DNA of 64,000 nucleotides, taken from positions 434,001 through 498,000 of the forward strand of contig NZ_AP022606.1 in assembly GCF_010728725.1 (NCBI RefSeq). The letters are read 5' to 3'. Positions 27,934-38,849 of the stretch are shown piece after piece. The notes under the pieces were generated by a model, which was not told the origin of the DNA, ran no database searches, and saw only the letters and a list, made by a program, of their open reading frames with translations. The stretch's first letter is position 1. The number at the start of each line of letters is the position of its first letter. Source of the DNA: Mycobacterium branderi. GTDB lineage: Bacteria > Actinomycetota > Actinomycetes > Mycobacteriales > Mycobacteriaceae. Position numbers and translations under genes: made by a program.

Positions 27934-28236
27934 TTACTTGGAGACGACGGCCAGCACGTCGCGCGCCGACAGGATCAGGTACTCCTCGCCGTTGTACTTG
28001 ATCTCGGTGCCGCCGTACTTGCTGTAGATGACGGTGTCGCCCTCGGAGACGTCGAGCGGAATCCGCTTCTCGCCGTCCTCGTCCCAGCGGCCGGGGCCGA
28101 CGGCGACGACGGTGCCTTCCTGCGGCTTCTCCTTGGCGGTGTCGGGAATGACCAGACCGGACGCGGTCGTGGTCTCGGCCTCGTTGGCCTGTACGAGGAT
28201 CTTGTCCTCGAGTGGCTTGATGTTCACGCTCGCCAC
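27934..28236 (-). CDS. groES: GroES co-chaperonin
   Basis: The 100-residue protein starts at GTG 28236 with GGAGGG 6-11 nt upstream. [49 protein letters not shown] is the standard Cpn10 sequence, including the mobile loop ([10 protein letters not shown]). It forms the heptameric lid of GroEL and is the first gene of the groES-groEL1 operon. The upstream CIRCE element marks it as HrcA-repressed and heat-inducible. Confidence 0.97.
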   Translation of the reverse strand: MASVNIKPLEDKILVQANEAETTTASGLVIPDTAKEKPQEGTVVAVGPGRWDEDGEKRIPLDVSEGDTVIYSKYGGTEIKYNGEEYLILSARDVLAVVSK

Positions 28237-28374
28237 GATTGGAGCCCTCCACTAGTTGGTAGCAGGTCCGGGGCGGTCGCCCCGGACTGTCCGAATTACC
28301 AGGTGCTTCGGCATTCGTCCGTGCCCTCGCGTCGTCGTCGCGGGTGCCGACACCAGGGGTTGTCCGATTGCCAC

Positions 28375-28401
28375 CTAGCACTCTATACACGAGAGTGCTA
28401 G
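28375..28401 (-). promoter_or_regulatory. CIRCE operator (HrcA binding site) upstream of groES
   Basis: CTAGCACTC, a 9-nt spacer and GAGTGCTAG form the CIRCE repeat; the arms differ from the consensus TTAGCACTC only at the outermost base pair. An adjoining CACTC extends the right arm into a second palindrome (GAGTGCTAGCACTC, 28393-28406). It lies about 139 bp before the groES start. Confidence 0.92.
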
Positions 28402-28519
28402 CACTCAAGGCTCCCCCGGTGCTTCAGTCCCCCTGTGCCGCGATGGTGCGCAAATCCGGTGTTCACCCGCATGCGACTGGGGCACCCGCACGCTCGCGGA
28501 CGGGGCTGATAATGGGGCC

Positions 28520-29143
28520 ATGACTCGCCTCGCCGGCCTGGCCACGCTGATGCTCGCAGCCCTCATCGGACTGGCCGGGGTCGCGCACGCCGACCCGAAC
28601 GGCCAGATGTACGGCGACCCTGGAGCCGCCGCCCCCTATTGGCGCTACCAGCATCAGGAAGACTGCGGCCTAATGGCCGTCGCCGACGTAGTAGGCCAAC
28701 TGACCGGGAAAGAACCCACCCAAGTCGGCATCGAGTTACGCGGTGCGTTCACCAAGAGCGAAGTCCACCATGGCGGCATCTACCAATTCGACGGCACCGC
28801 ACCCGAAGACCTGGTCGTCCTGCTGGAGAAGTACGGCATCCAGTCCGACCTCACCACCGGCAACACCATGGAGGGTCTCGAGCAGGACCTGGCCGGCGGC
28901 CACAAGGTGATCGCCGGGCTCAATGCCGAAACCATCTGGAACTATCCGCCGGGCAAGGGCCAGCGCACCAACGCCGACCACGCCGTCGTCGTAACCGGAG
29001 TCGACACCCGCACCGACATCGTGCACCTCAACGACAGCGGCACCCCGAACGGCCGCGACGAGCAGATCCCGATGGCCACGTTCACGCAAGCCTGGGCCAC
29101 CGGCAACAATCTGCTGATCGTCACCCGGCAAACCGGCCGTTAG
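28520..29143 (+). CDS. Secreted C39-like (papain-fold) cysteine peptidase family protein
   Basis: The 207-residue protein has a Sec signal peptide ([24 protein letters not shown], cleavage near residue 24). The predicted nucleophile is C49 in [19 protein letters not shown]. The His lies in [12 protein letters not shown] and an Asn/Asp follows in HLNDSG, matching the Cys-His-Asn/Asp order of the peptidase C39-like family. No lipobox is present. Its exported substrate is unknown. It reads away from groES and converges with tsaD, whose stop it overlaps by 4 bp. Confidence 0.78.
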   Translation: MTRLAGLATLMLAALIGLAGVAHADPNGQMYGDPGAAAPYWRYQHQEDCGLMAVADVVGQLTGKEPTQVGIELRGAFTKSEVHHGGIYQFDGTAPEDLVVLLEKYGIQSDLTTGNTMEGLEQDLAGGHKVIAGLNAETIWNYPPGKGQRTNADHAVVVTGVDTRTDIVHLNDSGTPNGRDEQIPMATFTQAWATGNNLLIVTRQTGR

Positions 29144-30162
29144 CGCACTTGGCCTTTCACCACGGGCAGGCCCGGGTCGCTGGCCACGTCAAGCGGTGAC
29201 GGCGGCGCTCCGGCGGCCACCAGGTGCGCGGCGAACGAGGCGATCATCGCCCCGTTGTCCGTGCACAGCCGGGGCCGCGGAATCCGCAAGGTCAATCCGG
29301 CTGCAGCGCAACGTTCTTCGGCCAACTCCCGCAGCCGAGAGTTGGCGGCCACTCCCCCGGCGATCAGCAAGGTGTCCACGCCGAGTTCGCTGGCGGCACG
29401 CACCGCCTTCATCGTCAGCACGTCGGCCACCGCCTCCTGGAAGCCGGCCGCGATGTCGGCGGTCGACGCGTCGGGATGGCTCTCCACGTGGCGGGCGACC
29501 GCGGTCTTGAGCCCGGAGAAGCTGAACGCGTACGGATCGTCGCGCGGGCCGGTCATGCCGCGCGGGAACACAATTGCGTCACGGTCGCCAGTGCGGGCCA
29601 GGTCGTCGAGCACCTTGCCGCCGGGATAGCCGAGCCCCAATAGCCGGGCCACCTTGTCGTAAGCCTCGCCGGCGGCGTCGTCGACGGTGCTGCCCAGTTC
29701 GACGATCGGCTCACCGAGCGAGCGCACATGCAACAGGTGGGTGTGGCCGCCGGATACCAAGAGCGCCACGCTTTCCGGCAGCGGCCCGTGCTCGTAGACG
29801 TCGGCGGCAAGATGTCCGCCGAGGTGGTTCACGGCATAGAACGGCACACCCCAGGCGGCCGAATACGCTTTGGCCGCAGCCACTCCCACCAACAGCGCAC
29901 CGGCCAGTCCCGGCCCTATGGTGGCGGCGACGACGTCGGGTTTCGAAACCCTGGCGGCTTCCATGGCGCGTCGCATGGCCGGTCCCAGCGCCTCCAGGTG
30001 TGCCCGCGAGGCGATCTCGGGAACCACGCCGCCGAACCGGACGTGTTCGTCGACGCTGGAGGCCACCTCGTCGGCGAGCAGGCTCACCGCGCCGTCGTCG
30101 TCGAGCCGGGCGATGCCGACACCGGTTTCGTCGCAAGATGTTTCAACAGCCAGAACGATCAC
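29140..30162 (-). CDS. tsaD: TsaD, tRNA N6-adenosine threonylcarbamoyltransferase
   Basis: The 340-residue enzyme transfers threonylcarbamoyl from TC-AMP to A37 of ANN-decoding tRNAs. The start is GTG 30162 ([18 protein letters not shown]), which overlaps the upstream stop as GTGA; longer frames were rejected. The Fe-binding [10 protein letters not shown] (His pair), the nucleotide-binding VSGGHTHLL and SFSGLKTAV blocks and the C-terminal CTDNGAMIA are all present. It is the last gene of the tsaE-tsaB/rimI-tsaD chain. Confidence 0.95.
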   Translation of the reverse strand: MIVLAVETSCDETGVGIARLDDDGAVSLLADEVASSVDEHVRFGGVVPEIASRAHLEALGPAMRRAMEAARVSKPDVVAATIGPGLAGALLVGVAAAKAYSAAWGVPFYAVNHLGGHLAADVYEHGPLPESVALLVSGGHTHLLHVRSLGEPIVELGSTVDDAAGEAYDKVARLLGLGYPGGKVLDDLARTGDRDAIVFPRGMTGPRDDPYAFSFSGLKTAVARHVESHPDASTADIAAGFQEAVADVLTMKAVRAASELGVDTLLIAGGVAANSRLRELAEERCAAAGLTLRIPRPRLCTDNGAMIASFAAHLVAAGAPPSPLDVASDPGLPVVKGQVR

Positions 30163-31214
30163 TGTGCCTCCCGTCGCATCGTATAGGCGTCGGCGCCGCT
30201 GACCCGGTAGTAGCGTCGCCGCACGCCGACGTCGGTGAATCCGGCGCTGCGGTACAGCGCGATCGCCGCCTCGTTGTCGGTGCGCACCTCCAGGTGCACG
30301 ACGCCGCCGTCGGCGAAGTCCAGCAGCTGGTTCAGCAGTCGGCGGCCGATCCCGCGGCCCTGGAACGCGGGGTCGACGCCGATGGTGTGCACCTCGTACT
30401 CGAACGGCGGTGTGCGGCCCAGCCGTGAGATGCCTGCGTAACCCACCAGCAAGTCGCCGGCGCGCGCGGCCACGTAGTGGTTGTGCTTGGCGGCGAGTTC
30501 GCGCAGGAACGCGGCCTTCGGCCAGGGATCGTCGCCGGGGAACAGCAATGCCTCCAGCTCGGCACACCGCCGCGCGTCGTCGGGCGTCAGCGGGCCGAAC
30601 GTGACTTGTGCGGCAGGGGCTTTCGCGTCGGGACGACGCAGGTACAGCGGCACCAGCGGCGGCGGACTGCCCGACCAATCGGGCACCGCCGCGACCAGCC
30701 CGCTCGGCGTCGGGTAGGTCGGCCAACAGCGCGGCAGGTCGAACAGCGCCGCGTGCTCGGGTGAGCCGGCCACTGCGCGAACACCGGCGGGGTCGACGTC
30801 GGCCGGGGCATTCACGGCGGGACCCTCCACGCGGATCCCGTCGCGGTAACGCGCCCAATAGATCTCGCGCCGGCGGGCATCGGTGACAACCAGGGTCTCG
30901 CCTTTGGTCTGCCCCCCGATGGCGTCGAGGCTGCATACTCCGTACACGGGTATGCCCAGGGCGTGCCCGTACGCCGCGGCGGTCGCCATACCCACCCGCA
31001 GCCCGGTGAACGGCCCGGGGCCGCAGCCCACGACCACGGCGTCCAGGTCGGCCATCGTCAGGTCGGCATCGGCCAACGCCGCCAACACATTCGGGGTGAT
31101 CCGCTCGGCGTGAGCGCGGGCGCCGACCGTGACCCGTTCGGCCAGTACCTCGCCGTCGCGCACGACACCAGCCGTCACGGCCGGGGTCGCGGTGTCGATC
31201 GCCAGGATCAGCAC
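30159..31214 (-). CDS. tsaB-rimI: TsaB-RimI fusion (t6A complex subunit plus ribosomal protein N-acetyltransferase)
   Basis: The single 351-residue frame starts at GTG 31214, with GGAG 6 nt upstream. Residues 1-210 are TsaB ([25 protein letters not shown]), the ASKHA partner that activates TsaD. From about 212 ([28 protein letters not shown]) the protein is a GNAT acetyltransferase of RimI type, with the acetyl-CoA loop [16 protein letters not shown] and ALYRSAGF. RimI acetylates the N-terminal Ala of ribosomal protein S18. No stop or start codon separates the halves. As I recall, M. tuberculosis has two genes (Rv3421c, Rv3420c), while fused versions are annotated in some other actinobacteria. 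Confidence 0.93.
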   Translation of the reverse strand: MLILAIDTATPAVTAGVVRDGEVLAERVTVGARAHAERITPNVLAALADADLTMADLDAVVVGCGPGPFTGLRVGMATAAAYGHALGIPVYGVCSLDAIGGQTKGETLVVTDARRREIYWARYRDGIRVEGPAVNAPADVDPAGVRAVAGSPEHAALFDLPRCWPTYPTPSGLVAAVPDWSGSPPPLVPLYLRRPDAKAPAAQVTFGPLTPDDARRCAELEALLFPGDDPWPKAAFLRELAAKHNHYVAARAGDLLVGYAGISRLGRTPPFEYEVHTIGVDPAFQGRGIGRRLLNQLLDFADGGVVHLEVRTDNEAAIALYRSAGFTDVGVRRRYYRVSGADAYTMRREAQ

Positions 31215-31744
31215 CGGCCGCTCCACCGCCACGTCGCGATCCGCACGTCGGAGTTGGTGACCCGCTCGAGGCGCACGTCGAGGTGACGCTCGGAAAGCCG
31301 TTCGGCCAGACCCTCGCCCCACTCGACCACCACGACGGCGTCCTCGAGGTCGGTGTCCAAGTCGAGCGAATCCAGCTCGCCGAGCAGGTCGGTGCCGCTG
31401 TGGTCCAGCAGCCGGTACATGTCGACGTGGATCATCGCGGGTGCGCCGGAACGCCGCGGCGGATGCACCCGGGCCAGCACGAACGTCGGCGAGGTGACCG
31501 GCCCGTCGACGTCCATCGCCGCGGCGATTCCCTTGGCCAGCACGGTCTTTCCCGCGCCGAGCGGACCGGACAGCACCACCACGTCGCCGGCGCGCAGCTG
31601 CGCGCCCAACTGTGATCCGAGCGCCAGCGTGTCCTCGACACGCTCGAGCGTCGCCGTGCCTTGCTGTGGCGATCGCAAGCGCGGCGAAGCCGGGCGCAGC
31701 GGGTCGCCACCACCGGACTCAGGCACGGCGAAGGACCCGCTCAC
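31208..31744 (-). CDS. tsaE: TsaE, ATPase of the t6A tRNA-modification system
   Basis: The 178-residue protein has the Walker A motif [14 protein letters not shown] (about residues 60-73), the TSPTFVLA switch-like segment, MYRLLD and the VVVVEWGEG block diagnostic of TsaE. It powers the TsaB-TsaD cycle. The first 30 residues are a variable Pro/Arg-rich extension. The start GTG 31744 lies 26 bp inside the preceding hydrolase gene and the end overlaps tsaB by 7 bp, so translation is coupled on both sides. Confidence 0.93.
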   Translation of the reverse strand: MSGSFAVPESGGGDPLRPASPRLRSPQQGTATLERVEDTLALGSQLGAQLRAGDVVVLSGPLGAGKTVLAKGIAAAMDVDGPVTSPTFVLARVHPPRRSGAPAMIHVDMYRLLDHSGTDLLGELDSLDLDTDLEDAVVVVEWGEGLAERLSERHLDVRLERVTNSDVRIATWRWSGRC

Positions 31745-32819
31745 GCCAGCGCTGACTCGCCGCGGCGAGCCGGCCCGGGGTGGCTCGCTTCACCAGCCGC
31801 ACCAAGCCCTCGTTGATCGGGTCCGGCTTGCCCAGCAGCACAAGATGACCCGCCCGCCCGACGATGATCAGCTCGCAGTTCGGCAGCGCGCTGGCCATCC
31901 TGCGCGAGTATTCGTCGGGCGTGAGCAGGTCGTGATCGCCGCAGACGATCAGCGTCGGAATCCGGGCCAATGTGGACAGCGCCGCGGTCTCGTCGTGCGT
32001 TTCCAGGGCGTGCAGAAACTCGACCATGGTGGCAACGGGCGTGCCGTGCATCATCTTCTGCGAAAACGCCACCACGCTGGGGCTGACGTTGAAGTCGCCG
32101 TAGGAGGCCGCCCGCAGAATCGGCCCGATCAGTGACCGCGCCACATGGCGGCCGCGGTGGACCAGTTTGGGCGCCGACCGTGCGGTGAACCGGATGGCAT
32201 CCAGCGCCGGGTTCTGCAGGATCTCGCCCAGCGGCGATTTCGCAACCCCTTCGGCGGCAGACGAAATCAGCGCCGCACCGACAATGCGGCTGCCGTAGTG
32301 CTGCGGGTATTGCCGGGCATGCGACAACACCGTCATGCCGCCCATCGAATGACCGACCAGCACGATCGGTCCGCGCGGCGCGATCACCTGCAGCACCGTC
32401 TCCAGGTCCTTGCCCAGCTGAGCGATCGTGTAGGTCTCCGGCGGCGCTTCCCCGGAGCGCCCGTGCCCGCGTTGGTCGTAGAAGATCATCCGGACCCGCG
32501 GGCCCCACTGGTCGCAGAGTCGCATCCGCTGAAAGTGGAAGGCGCCCATGCGAAGACAGAATCCGTGGGCGAACACAACCGTCAGTGGCGCATCGACCGG
32601 CCCGACCTCGCGCACCGCCAGCGGCACGCCGTCGGGTGTGGTCACCACGTAGCTGCGGTCGCCGTCGATCGCCTCGAAGTTCTCGTTGACATAGGGGTCG
32701 TCGACGACGGCCCGGCGAGTCACCTGCCGGGCGACCGACACCGCGGCGATAGTCCCCACCGCGCTCAGCCCGGCGGCACCCGCCAACCATCGACCCTTGC
32801 GCCCGTCATCACCGCTCAA
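31719..32819 (-). CDS. Alpha/beta hydrolase with N-terminal membrane anchor
   Basis: The 366-residue product, if the TTG at 32819 is used, overlaps the alr stop as TTGA. A longer frame in alr was rejected. After a basic start, one hydrophobic helix ([20 protein letters not shown]) anchors it. The hydrolase core has the oxyanion HGFCLRMG, the nucleophile elbow GHSMGG and ASP/His candidates CGDHDLLTP and AGHLVLL. Many mycobacteria carry this gene between alr and tsaE. The substrate is unknown; a lipid ester is possible because of the anchor. Confidence 0.85.
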   Translation of the reverse strand: MSGDDGRKGRWLAGAAGLSAVGTIAAVSVARQVTRRAVVDDPYVNENFEAIDGDRSYVVTTPDGVPLAVREVGPVDAPLTVVFAHGFCLRMGAFHFQRMRLCDQWGPRVRMIFYDQRGHGRSGEAPPETYTIAQLGKDLETVLQVIAPRGPIVLVGHSMGGMTVLSHARQYPQHYGSRIVGAALISSAAEGVAKSPLGEILQNPALDAIRFTARSAPKLVHRGRHVARSLIGPILRAASYGDFNVSPSVVAFSQKMMHGTPVATMVEFLHALETHDETAALSTLARIPTLIVCGDHDLLTPDEYSRRMASALPNCELIIVGRAGHLVLLGKPDPINEGLVRLVKRATPGRLAAASQRWRERVLRRA

Positions 32820-33973
32820 CGGTTTTCGGCCTCGCGGTAGGTCCTGGTGATGCGACCGCGCGGGCTGGTCACGACTTCGTAGTGGATGGTGTCGAGCATG
32901 TCGGCCCAGTCCTGCGCGGTAGGTTCGCCCTGGGTGCCGGGGCCGAACAGGATCACTTCGTCGCCCTCGGCGACGTCGGGCTGCCCCGAGCCTAGGTCGA
33001 CGACGAACTGATCCATGCAGATCCGCCCGACGCCGCGGCGCAACCGGCCGTTGATCAACACGTCGAGACGTCCGCCGAGCGCCCGGAACACTCCGTCGGC
33101 GTAGCCGATTGGCAGCAGCGCCAGGTTGGTGTCGCGCGCGGCGATCCAGGTGTGCCCGTAGGACACGCCCTCGCCGGCGCTGACCGAGCGAACCAGTGCC
33201 ACAACGGTTTTCACTGTCATCGCGGGCACCAGGTCCAGGTCGTCGCGTCGGGAGAATGGGTTGAGGCCGTAGACCGCGATACCGGGCCGGACCATGTCGA
33301 AGCCAAGGTCGGGCCGGGTCAGCGCCGACGGTGAATTCGACAGGTGCGCGACCTCGTAGGGCAGGCCATGCTCGCGTGCCTGCGCCAAAACCTCCCGAAA
33401 CCGTTGCGCCTGTAGGTCGTTGGCGGGATGCTCGGGTTCGTCGGCGCAAGCCAGATGCGACATGACGCCCCGCAGCCGGATGGCGTCGTCGGCAAGGGCG
33501 CGGCGCAACGCGGCCAGCATCTCCGGGTGCTCCGCGGCGCGGACACCGTTGCGGTTCATCCCGGTGTCGACCTTGACCGTCACCGTCGCGGTTCGGCCGG
33601 TGCGGCGCACCGCATCGAGCAGTTCGTCGAGTTGACGTACCGACGACACAGCGATCTGGACATCGGCCGTCAGCGCGGGCGCGAAGTCGGTGCCCGGCCG
33701 GTGCAGCCAGGCCAGCACCGGCTCGGTGATGCCGTCGGCGCGCAACGCCAGCGCTTCCTCGATGGTGGCAACACCGAGCTCGGCTGCGCCGGCGCCCAGC
33801 GCGGCGCGGGCCACCCGGGTGGCCCCGTGCCCGTAGCCGTCGGCCTTGACGACGGCCATCACCTGCGCCGGGCCGGCATGCTCGCGCAGCACGCGCACGT
33901 TGTGCGCGATGGCGCCGAGGTCGACGACCGCTTCGGCGATCAGGCCCGGAGTTGTCACTATCATCCCGGCCAT
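32816..33973 (-). CDS. alr: Alanine racemase
   Basis: The 385-residue PLP enzyme interconverts L- and D-alanine for peptidoglycan and is the target of D-cycloserine. The PLP lysine is in [10 protein letters not shown] (about residue 43), the second catalytic base is the Tyr in GVSYGHTW, and HLSNSPSAL binds PLP phosphate. The C-terminus [17 protein letters not shown] is nearly identical to that of M. tuberculosis Alr. The start is ATG 33973; ATG 33964 is possible, as neither has a clear Shine-Dalgarno. Confidence 0.97.
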   Translation of the reverse strand: MAGMIVTTPGLIAEAVVDLGAIAHNVRVLREHAGPAQVMAVVKADGYGHGATRVARAALGAGAAELGVATIEEALALRADGITEPVLAWLHRPGTDFAPALTADVQIAVSSVRQLDELLDAVRRTGRTATVTVKVDTGMNRNGVRAAEHPEMLAALRRALADDAIRLRGVMSHLACADEPEHPANDLQAQRFREVLAQAREHGLPYEVAHLSNSPSALTRPDLGFDMVRPGIAVYGLNPFSRRDDLDLVPAMTVKTVVALVRSVSAGEGVSYGHTWIAARDTNLALLPIGYADGVFRALGGRLDVLINGRLRRGVGRICMDQFVVDLGSGQPDVAEGDEVILFGPGTQGEPTAQDWADMLDTIHYEVVTSPRGRITRTYREAENR

Positions 33974-34021
33974 TGTCCCAGAGCCGCGAATGTGGGCTGC
34001 CGAGCGAGCCCGGCCAACGGC

Positions 34022-35401
34022 TCAGTGCGCGAAGTGCTGTTCGTCGAAGTGCCCGCCCGGCTTGAGCTTGTCCAGATGGCCGATCGCGGTGACGGCGTCG
34101 TCGTGCAGGGCCCGGGCCAGGTCGGCGGACAGGCCTTCACGCACAACGATCCGCAGCACCGAGACGTCGGTGGCGTTGTCCGGCATGGTGTAGGCCGGCA
34201 CCTGCCAGCCGAAGGTCCGCAGTTCGTGGGAGACGTCGAACTCGGTGTAGCCGCGGTCCCCGGTCAGCCGGAAGGCGACGACGGGGATGGCCGATCCGTC
34301 GGAGATCAGCTCGAAGTGCTCGCTCGCGGCCAGCCGCCCGGCCAGCCACCGCGCCGTCCCCGACAGCGTCTGCATCACCTGCGTGTAGCCCTCCCGACCC
34401 AGGCGCAGGAAGTTGTAGTACTGGCCGACGACCTGGTTGCCCGGCCGCGAGAAGTTCAGGGTGAACGTCGGCATGTCGCCGCCGAGGTAGTTGACCCGAA
34501 ACACCAAGTCCTCGGGTAGGTGCTCGGCGGACCGCCACACCACGAAACCGATGCCGGGATAGGTCAGGCCGTATTTGTGTCCGCTGACATTGATCGACAC
34601 GACTCGCGGCAGCCGGAAGTCCCACTTCAGGTCGGGGTGCAGGAACGGCACCACGAAACCGCCGCTGGCCGCGTCGACATGCACTGGGACGTCCACGCCG
34701 CCGCCTGCGGCCAGGCGGTCCAATGCGGCGCAAATCTGGGCGATCGGCTCGAGCTCGCCCGTGTAGGTGGTGCCCAGGATCGCGACGACGCCGATGGTGT
34801 TCTCGTCGACGGCGTCGACGACCTGCTCGGGAGTGATGACGTAGCGGCCCTCCTCCATCGGCAGGTAGCGGGGCTCGATGTCGAAGTAGCGGCAGAACTT
34901 CTCCCAGACCACCTGCACGTTGGAGCCCATCACCAGGTTCGGGGTGCGCTTCTCCCAGCCCTTGCCGACCCGCTGGCGCCAGCGCCACTTCAGCGCCAGC
35001 CCGCCGAGCATCACCGCCTCCGACGAGCCGATCGTCGACACGCCGATCGCGCTGGACGGGTCGTCGTCTTTGAGGCCCTCGGCGTGGAACAGGTCGGCCA
35101 CCATGCACACGCAGCGCTGCTCGATGGCCGCGGTCGCCGGGTATTCGTCCTTGTCGATCATGTTCTTGTCGAACGTCTCGGACATCAGCTTGCCGGCCTC
35201 GGGATCCATCCAGGTCGTCACGAAGGTGGCCAGGTTCAGCCGGGAGCTGCCGTCGAGCATCAGCTCGTCGTGGATGAATCGGTAGGCAGCCTCCGGATCC
35301 ATCGACTCGTCGGGCATCCGCAGCGCCGGCACCGGCGCGGTGAACAGCCGGTTGGTGTAGGCCGGCGCGATCGAATGCGCCGGGACGGAGGGGTGCGGCA
35401 T
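34022..35401 (-). CDS. gadB: Glutamate decarboxylase
   Basis: The 459-residue PLP-dependent enzyme converts glutamate to GABA and CO2, consuming a proton (acid resistance, GABA shunt). The PLP lysine lies in NVSGHKYGLTYPG (about residue 270), preceded by HVDAASGGFVVPF. The conserved SSRLNLATFVTTWMDPEA block sits near the N-terminus. The start ATG follows AGGAAGGA with a good spacer. The gene is 11 bp after nnr on the same strand, as Rv3432c follows Rv3433c, so they are probably co-transcribed. Confidence 0.95.
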   Translation of the reverse strand: MPHPSVPAHSIAPAYTNRLFTAPVPALRMPDESMDPEAAYRFIHDELMLDGSSRLNLATFVTTWMDPEAGKLMSETFDKNMIDKDEYPATAAIEQRCVCMVADLFHAEGLKDDDPSSAIGVSTIGSSEAVMLGGLALKWRWRQRVGKGWEKRTPNLVMGSNVQVVWEKFCRYFDIEPRYLPMEEGRYVITPEQVVDAVDENTIGVVAILGTTYTGELEPIAQICAALDRLAAGGGVDVPVHVDAASGGFVVPFLHPDLKWDFRLPRVVSINVSGHKYGLTYPGIGFVVWRSAEHLPEDLVFRVNYLGGDMPTFTLNFSRPGNQVVGQYYNFLRLGREGYTQVMQTLSGTARWLAGRLAASEHFELISDGSAIPVVAFRLTGDRGYTEFDVSHELRTFGWQVPAYTMPDNATDVSVLRIVVREGLSADLARALHDDAVTAIGHLDKLKPGGHFDEQHFAH

Positions 35402-35412
35402 GGGGATCCTTC

Positions 35413-36828
35413 CTATAGGCCCGCGAGAGCGGTTCGGATGTGGCCGATGATGCGCGACGCCGACGTGGGCGCGTCACCGGGACCGGGATCACCGGCCGAC
35501 AGCGCCGCCGCGCGGGCGTGCACGAACGCCGCCGCGGCGGCCGCCTCGGGTGCGGGCAGCCCGGCGGCCAACAGCGCGCCGATCATCCCGGAGAGCACGT
35601 CGCCCGAGCCGGCGGTGGCCGCCCAGGATTGTCCGGCCGGGTTGAGGTACACCGGGCCGTCCGGCTCGGCGATGACGGTCACGTTGCCCTTGAGCAGCAC
35701 TGTGGCGCCGAACGCGTCGGCGAGCTTGCGGGTGGCGCCGATGCGGTCGTCGCCCGGTGGGGCGCCGGCGAGCCGGGCGAATTCGCCGGCGTGCGGCGTC
35801 AGCACGGTCGGCGCCTCCCGGTTGGCGACCAACTCGGGGTGCGCGGCCAGGATGGTCAGGCCGTCGGCGTCGACGATCACCGGAAGGTCGGTGTCCAGCG
35901 CGAACCACAACGCCGCGGCGCCGGCCTCTTCGGTGCCCAATCCCGGCCCGACGACCCAGGACTGCACCCGCCCGGACGCGGCGGGAGTGGGCGCGGCGAC
36001 GACCTCCGGCCAGTGCGAGAGCACCTGGTCCAGTGCGCTGCCGACGTAGCGGACCATGCCCGACGTCGCCGCGACCGCGGCCCCGGTGCACAACACGGCC
36101 GCCCCCGGATAGGTCGACGACCCCGCCAGGATGCCCGTCACGCCCTGGGTGTACTTGTCGTCGTTGGGTCCCGGCACCGGCCAGCGCGCCTTGGCGTCGG
36201 CCGCCTCGAAACTCAACAGGTCGGTGTCGGGCAGGTCCAGGCCGATGTCGATCAGCCTGACCCGGCCGCAGTCGGCGAGCGCATGCACGGGCTTGAGCCC
36301 GCCGAAGGTGACGGTCAGCGCGGCGTGCACGGCCGGCCCGGTGATCGCGCCGGTGTCGACGTCGATGCCGCTGGGAATGTCGACGGCGACCACCGGGATG
36401 TCACCGACTTCGGCGAACACCTCGGCAGCCGCCGGCCGCAGCGGCCCGGAACCGGAGATGCCCACGACGCCATCGATCACCAGATCGGTCGCGGCCGAAA
36501 CGCTTTCGACGATGCGGCCCCCGGATCTGCGGAACGCGGCCAACCCCTTGCGGTGGGCGCGCTCCGGGTTGAGCAAGATCGCGTCGCACGCGGAGCCGCG
36601 ACGCCGCAGGAACGTCGCCGCCCACAGCGCGTCGCCGCCGTTGTCGCCGGAGCCGACGACCGCGCACACCCGCCGCCCGGCCACCCCGCCGGTGCGGGCG
36701 GTCAACTCGCGAACGATCTCGGTGGCCAGGCCGAAGGCCGCGCGCCGCATCAGCGCGCCGTCGGGCAGGCTGGCGAGCAGCGGCGCCTCGACCTCGCGGA
36801 TGGTCTCAGCCGAGTAGTAATGCCGCAT
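35413..36828 (-). CDS. nnr: Bifunctional NAD(P)H-hydrate epimerase / ADP-dependent dehydratase
   Basis: The 471-residue protein repairs hydrated NAD(P)H. The N-terminal epimerase domain (YjeF_N, residues 1-210) contains [15 protein letters not shown] and [12 protein letters not shown]. The C-terminal kinase-like dehydratase domain contains [23 protein letters not shown] and the catalytic [15 protein letters not shown]. It corresponds to Rv3433c (473 residues). The start ATG is the only one that keeps the [18 protein letters not shown] family opening. Confidence 0.95.
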   Translation of the reverse strand: MRHYYSAETIREVEAPLLASLPDGALMRRAAFGLATEIVRELTARTGGVAGRRVCAVVGSGDNGGDALWAATFLRRRGSACDAILLNPERAHRKGLAAFRRSGGRIVESVSAATDLVIDGVVGISGSGPLRPAAAEVFAEVGDIPVVAVDIPSGIDVDTGAITGPAVHAALTVTFGGLKPVHALADCGRVRLIDIGLDLPDTDLLSFEAADAKARWPVPGPNDDKYTQGVTGILAGSSTYPGAAVLCTGAAVAATSGMVRYVGSALDQVLSHWPEVVAAPTPAASGRVQSWVVGPGLGTEEAGAAALWFALDTDLPVIVDADGLTILAAHPELVANREAPTVLTPHAGEFARLAGAPPGDDRIGATRKLADAFGATVLLKGNVTVIAEPDGPVYLNPAGQSWAATAGSGDVLSGMIGALLAAGLPAPEAAAAAAFVHARAAALSAGDPGPGDAPTSASRIIGHIRTALAGL

Positions 36829-36937
36829 TCGCTTGCATACCCTCCTCGTCCAGCCCCGCGCGTCACCAAGATTACGTGGCCGGGCTGCCGAGTACGCTCG
36901 ATTAAGTGAGCTAACTATCGACTATGGGAGGGCCGAT

Positions 36938-37864
36938 ATGCCGCGAACCGAGGACGACACCTGGGATCTGGCGAGCAGCGTGGGGGCCACCGCGACCGGC
37001 GTCGCGGTAGGGCGAGCGCTGGCCAGCCGGGGTGCCAGCCCGCTGATCAACGACCCGTTCGCCGAGCCGTTGGTCCGCGCGGTGGGCGTGGACTTTTTCA
37101 CCCGGTTGGCCAGCGGCGAGCTCAGTCCGGCCGAGGTCGACGACAACGGCGAGTTCGGCATGCAGCGGATGCGCGACATGATGGCCGTTCGCACACGCTT
37201 TTTCGACGACTTCTTCCTCGAGGCGGCCAGCCGCGGGATCCGTCAGGCCGTGATCCTGGCGTCGGGACTCGACTCCCGCGCCTACCGGCTGCCCTGGCCG
37301 GCCGGCACCGTCGTCTACGAAATCGATCAGCCTCGGGTCATCGAGTTCAAGACCGGAACACTGGCCGAGCTGGGCGCCACGCCCACCGCCGACCGTCGCT
37401 CGGTGGCTGTCGACCTGCGCCACGATTGGCCGACCGCACTGCGCGGCTCCGGCCTGGACCCCACCGAACCGACCGCCTGGAGTGCGGAAGGCCTGCTGCC
37501 GTTCCTGCCGCCCGAAGCCCAGGACCGGCTGCTGGACAACATCACTGCGCTCAGCGCCGCGGGAAGCCGGCTGGCCACCGAGAACCTGCCGGACGCCGCC
37601 CGGTCCGTGCCGATGATGGCCGAGCGGATGCGGGAGGTCGTCGAACGCTGGCGCACACACGGCCTCGACGTCGACATGACGGACCTGTGGTACGAGGGCG
37701 ACCGCAGCGACGTGGTCGACTACCTCAACGGCCACGGCTGGGCGGCCAGCGTCACCGATGCTACCGATCTATTTGCCGCTCACGGGCTTTCGATCGAGCC
37801 GGACGACGACAACGACGCGGCAATGTTCGGCTCGCTGGGCTACGTCACGGCTGTGCGGAGCTGA
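36938..37864 (+). CDS. SAM-dependent methyltransferase of the mycobacterial TIGR00027/PPM-like family
   Basis: The 308-residue product starts at ATG 36938 behind GGGAGG (36926-36931). The opening [28 protein letters not shown] and the SAM motifs [18 protein letters not shown] (about 102-119) and [13 protein letters not shown] (about 123-135) define this large paralogous mycobacterial family of putative O-methyltransferases. The substrate is unknown. Its last 25 bp overlap the 3' end of the convergent rhomboid-like gene. Confidence 0.9.
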   Translation: MPRTEDDTWDLASSVGATATGVAVGRALASRGASPLINDPFAEPLVRAVGVDFFTRLASGELSPAEVDDNGEFGMQRMRDMMAVRTRFFDDFFLEAASRGIRQAVILASGLDSRAYRLPWPAGTVVYEIDQPRVIEFKTGTLAELGATPTADRRSVAVDLRHDWPTALRGSGLDPTEPTAWSAEGLLPFLPPEAQDRLLDNITALSAAGSRLATENLPDAARSVPMMAERMREVVERWRTHGLDVDMTDLWYEGDRSDVVDYLNGHGWAASVTDATDLFAAHGLSIEPDDDNDAAMFGSLGYVTAVRS

Positions 37865-38469
37865 CGAGTGGCCCCGCGGGCCATCGGGTAGAAGCACAGT
37901 CCGATGAAGATCGCCGAGAAATGCCCGATTGCAGTGAAATTCGGATCGGTCACCAGACCGATGCCGTAGTAGGCGATCAACGCCGCCAAGTAGACCCATC
38001 GCCACGGCGGTGCAATGCGATAGGTGAGCACCGCCATCACACCGACCATGAAGTAGCTGACGCCGACATCTCGCACGTGCACCATCTTCTCGGGTTCCAG
38101 GTGCTGCTGGATCGCGAGATACAGCAACCCTTCGCTGATATAGGTGGCGACGATGTGCGCGATGAGACCGACTGTGAGCCAGCGCAATTGGCCCAGCCAC
38201 CGCTCGGCCGGCGCGAGAAACAGTGTGAACAGGACCAGGCACGTCAGCCAGTCCCCGCCGTCGACCCAGAACAGACTGGTGAACAGCACGTAGAGCGGGT
38301 CGGTGCTCAGGTGCGCGATGTTGGTGGAGCGGTGAACGAGCACCGTATGCAACTCGTGACGGCTGAGTTGGTGTTGCACGATCGTGGTGATCAGCAATAC
38401 CGCCAGCCACAGGTAGGTCAGCGGCGCGCTGCGCACGAACCGCCACGCGGTGGCCGGCCACGCTTTCAC
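37840..38469 (-). CDS. Rhomboid-like membrane protein, copy 1
   Basis: The 209-residue protein has about six transmembrane helices. Candidate rhomboid catalytic residues are S138 in [10 protein letters not shown] and H183 in [16 protein letters not shown], giving the GxS...H arrangement, though the canonical GxSG reads GVSY. It might be an active intramembrane serine protease or an inactive relative. The GTG start overlaps the vapC stop (GTGA), so it is translationally coupled to the toxin-antitoxin pair. A close paralogue lies about 4 kb away on the same strand. Confidence 0.75.
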   Translation of the reverse strand: MKAWPATAWRFVRSAPLTYLWLAVLLITTIVQHQLSRHELHTVLVHRSTNIAHLSTDPLYVLFTSLFWVDGGDWLTCLVLFTLFLAPAERWLGQLRWLTVGLIAHIVATYISEGLLYLAIQQHLEPEKMVHVRDVGVSYFMVGVMAVLTYRIAPPWRWVYLAALIAYYGIGLVTDPNFTAIGHFSAIFIGLCFYPMARGATRQLRTAVT

Positions 38470-38849
38470 GGCGATACGACCGGAAGCCCTTGCGAGCGGG
38501 CGACATTGGCCAGCCGTCGGTCGTAGGTGACAAAGGCGACTAACTCGTCGCCAAGTGTCTCGGCGGTTGCTACATGGATCGCGTCCAGCGTCTTCAGTCC
38601 GCCCGGCAAGACCGCTGCCCGGTCACGGATCTCGGAGGTCAACTGAAGCTCGTCGTAATCGCGAAGAAGCTGGGTCATCAAACCTGGGAAGTCACCCGCG
38701 CGATCGCAATTGCGTACAGTCTCGACGAACCCCACCGTGCTGGTGGCCCCACAAAGCTCAGGACGAGCCGCGAGAAACGCGCGCAGTTCGGCAACGTTCG
38801 GCCGTTCAAGCACATACGTCACCAGCGCCGACGCGTCGAGGTAGATCAC
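38466..38849 (-). CDS. PIN-domain toxin (VapC type) paired with a Phd-type antitoxin
   Basis: The 127-residue protein opens MIYLDASALVTYVLERPNV (D5 metal ligand). A conserved Glu lies in VGFVETVR, Asp in LKTLDAIHVATAE and Asp in FVTYDRRLANVA, the complete PIN acidic set. The layout resembles M. tuberculosis VapC47 (Rv3408). Its GTG start overlaps the antitoxin stop and its stop overlaps the next start (both GTGA), giving a three-gene coupled unit. Expected activity: RNA cleavage when released from antitoxin. Confidence 0.88.
   Translation of the reverse strand: MIYLDASALVTYVLERPNVAELRAFLAARPELCGATSTVGFVETVRNCDRAGDFPGLMTQLLRDYDELQLTSEIRDRAAVLPGGLKTLDAIHVATAETLGDELVAFVTYDRRLANVARSQGLPVVSP

Noticed and set aside
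36833..36937. Upstream extension of the methyltransferase frame
   Set aside because: The family begins with [10 protein letters not shown], and a good Shine-Dalgarno precedes ATG 36938.
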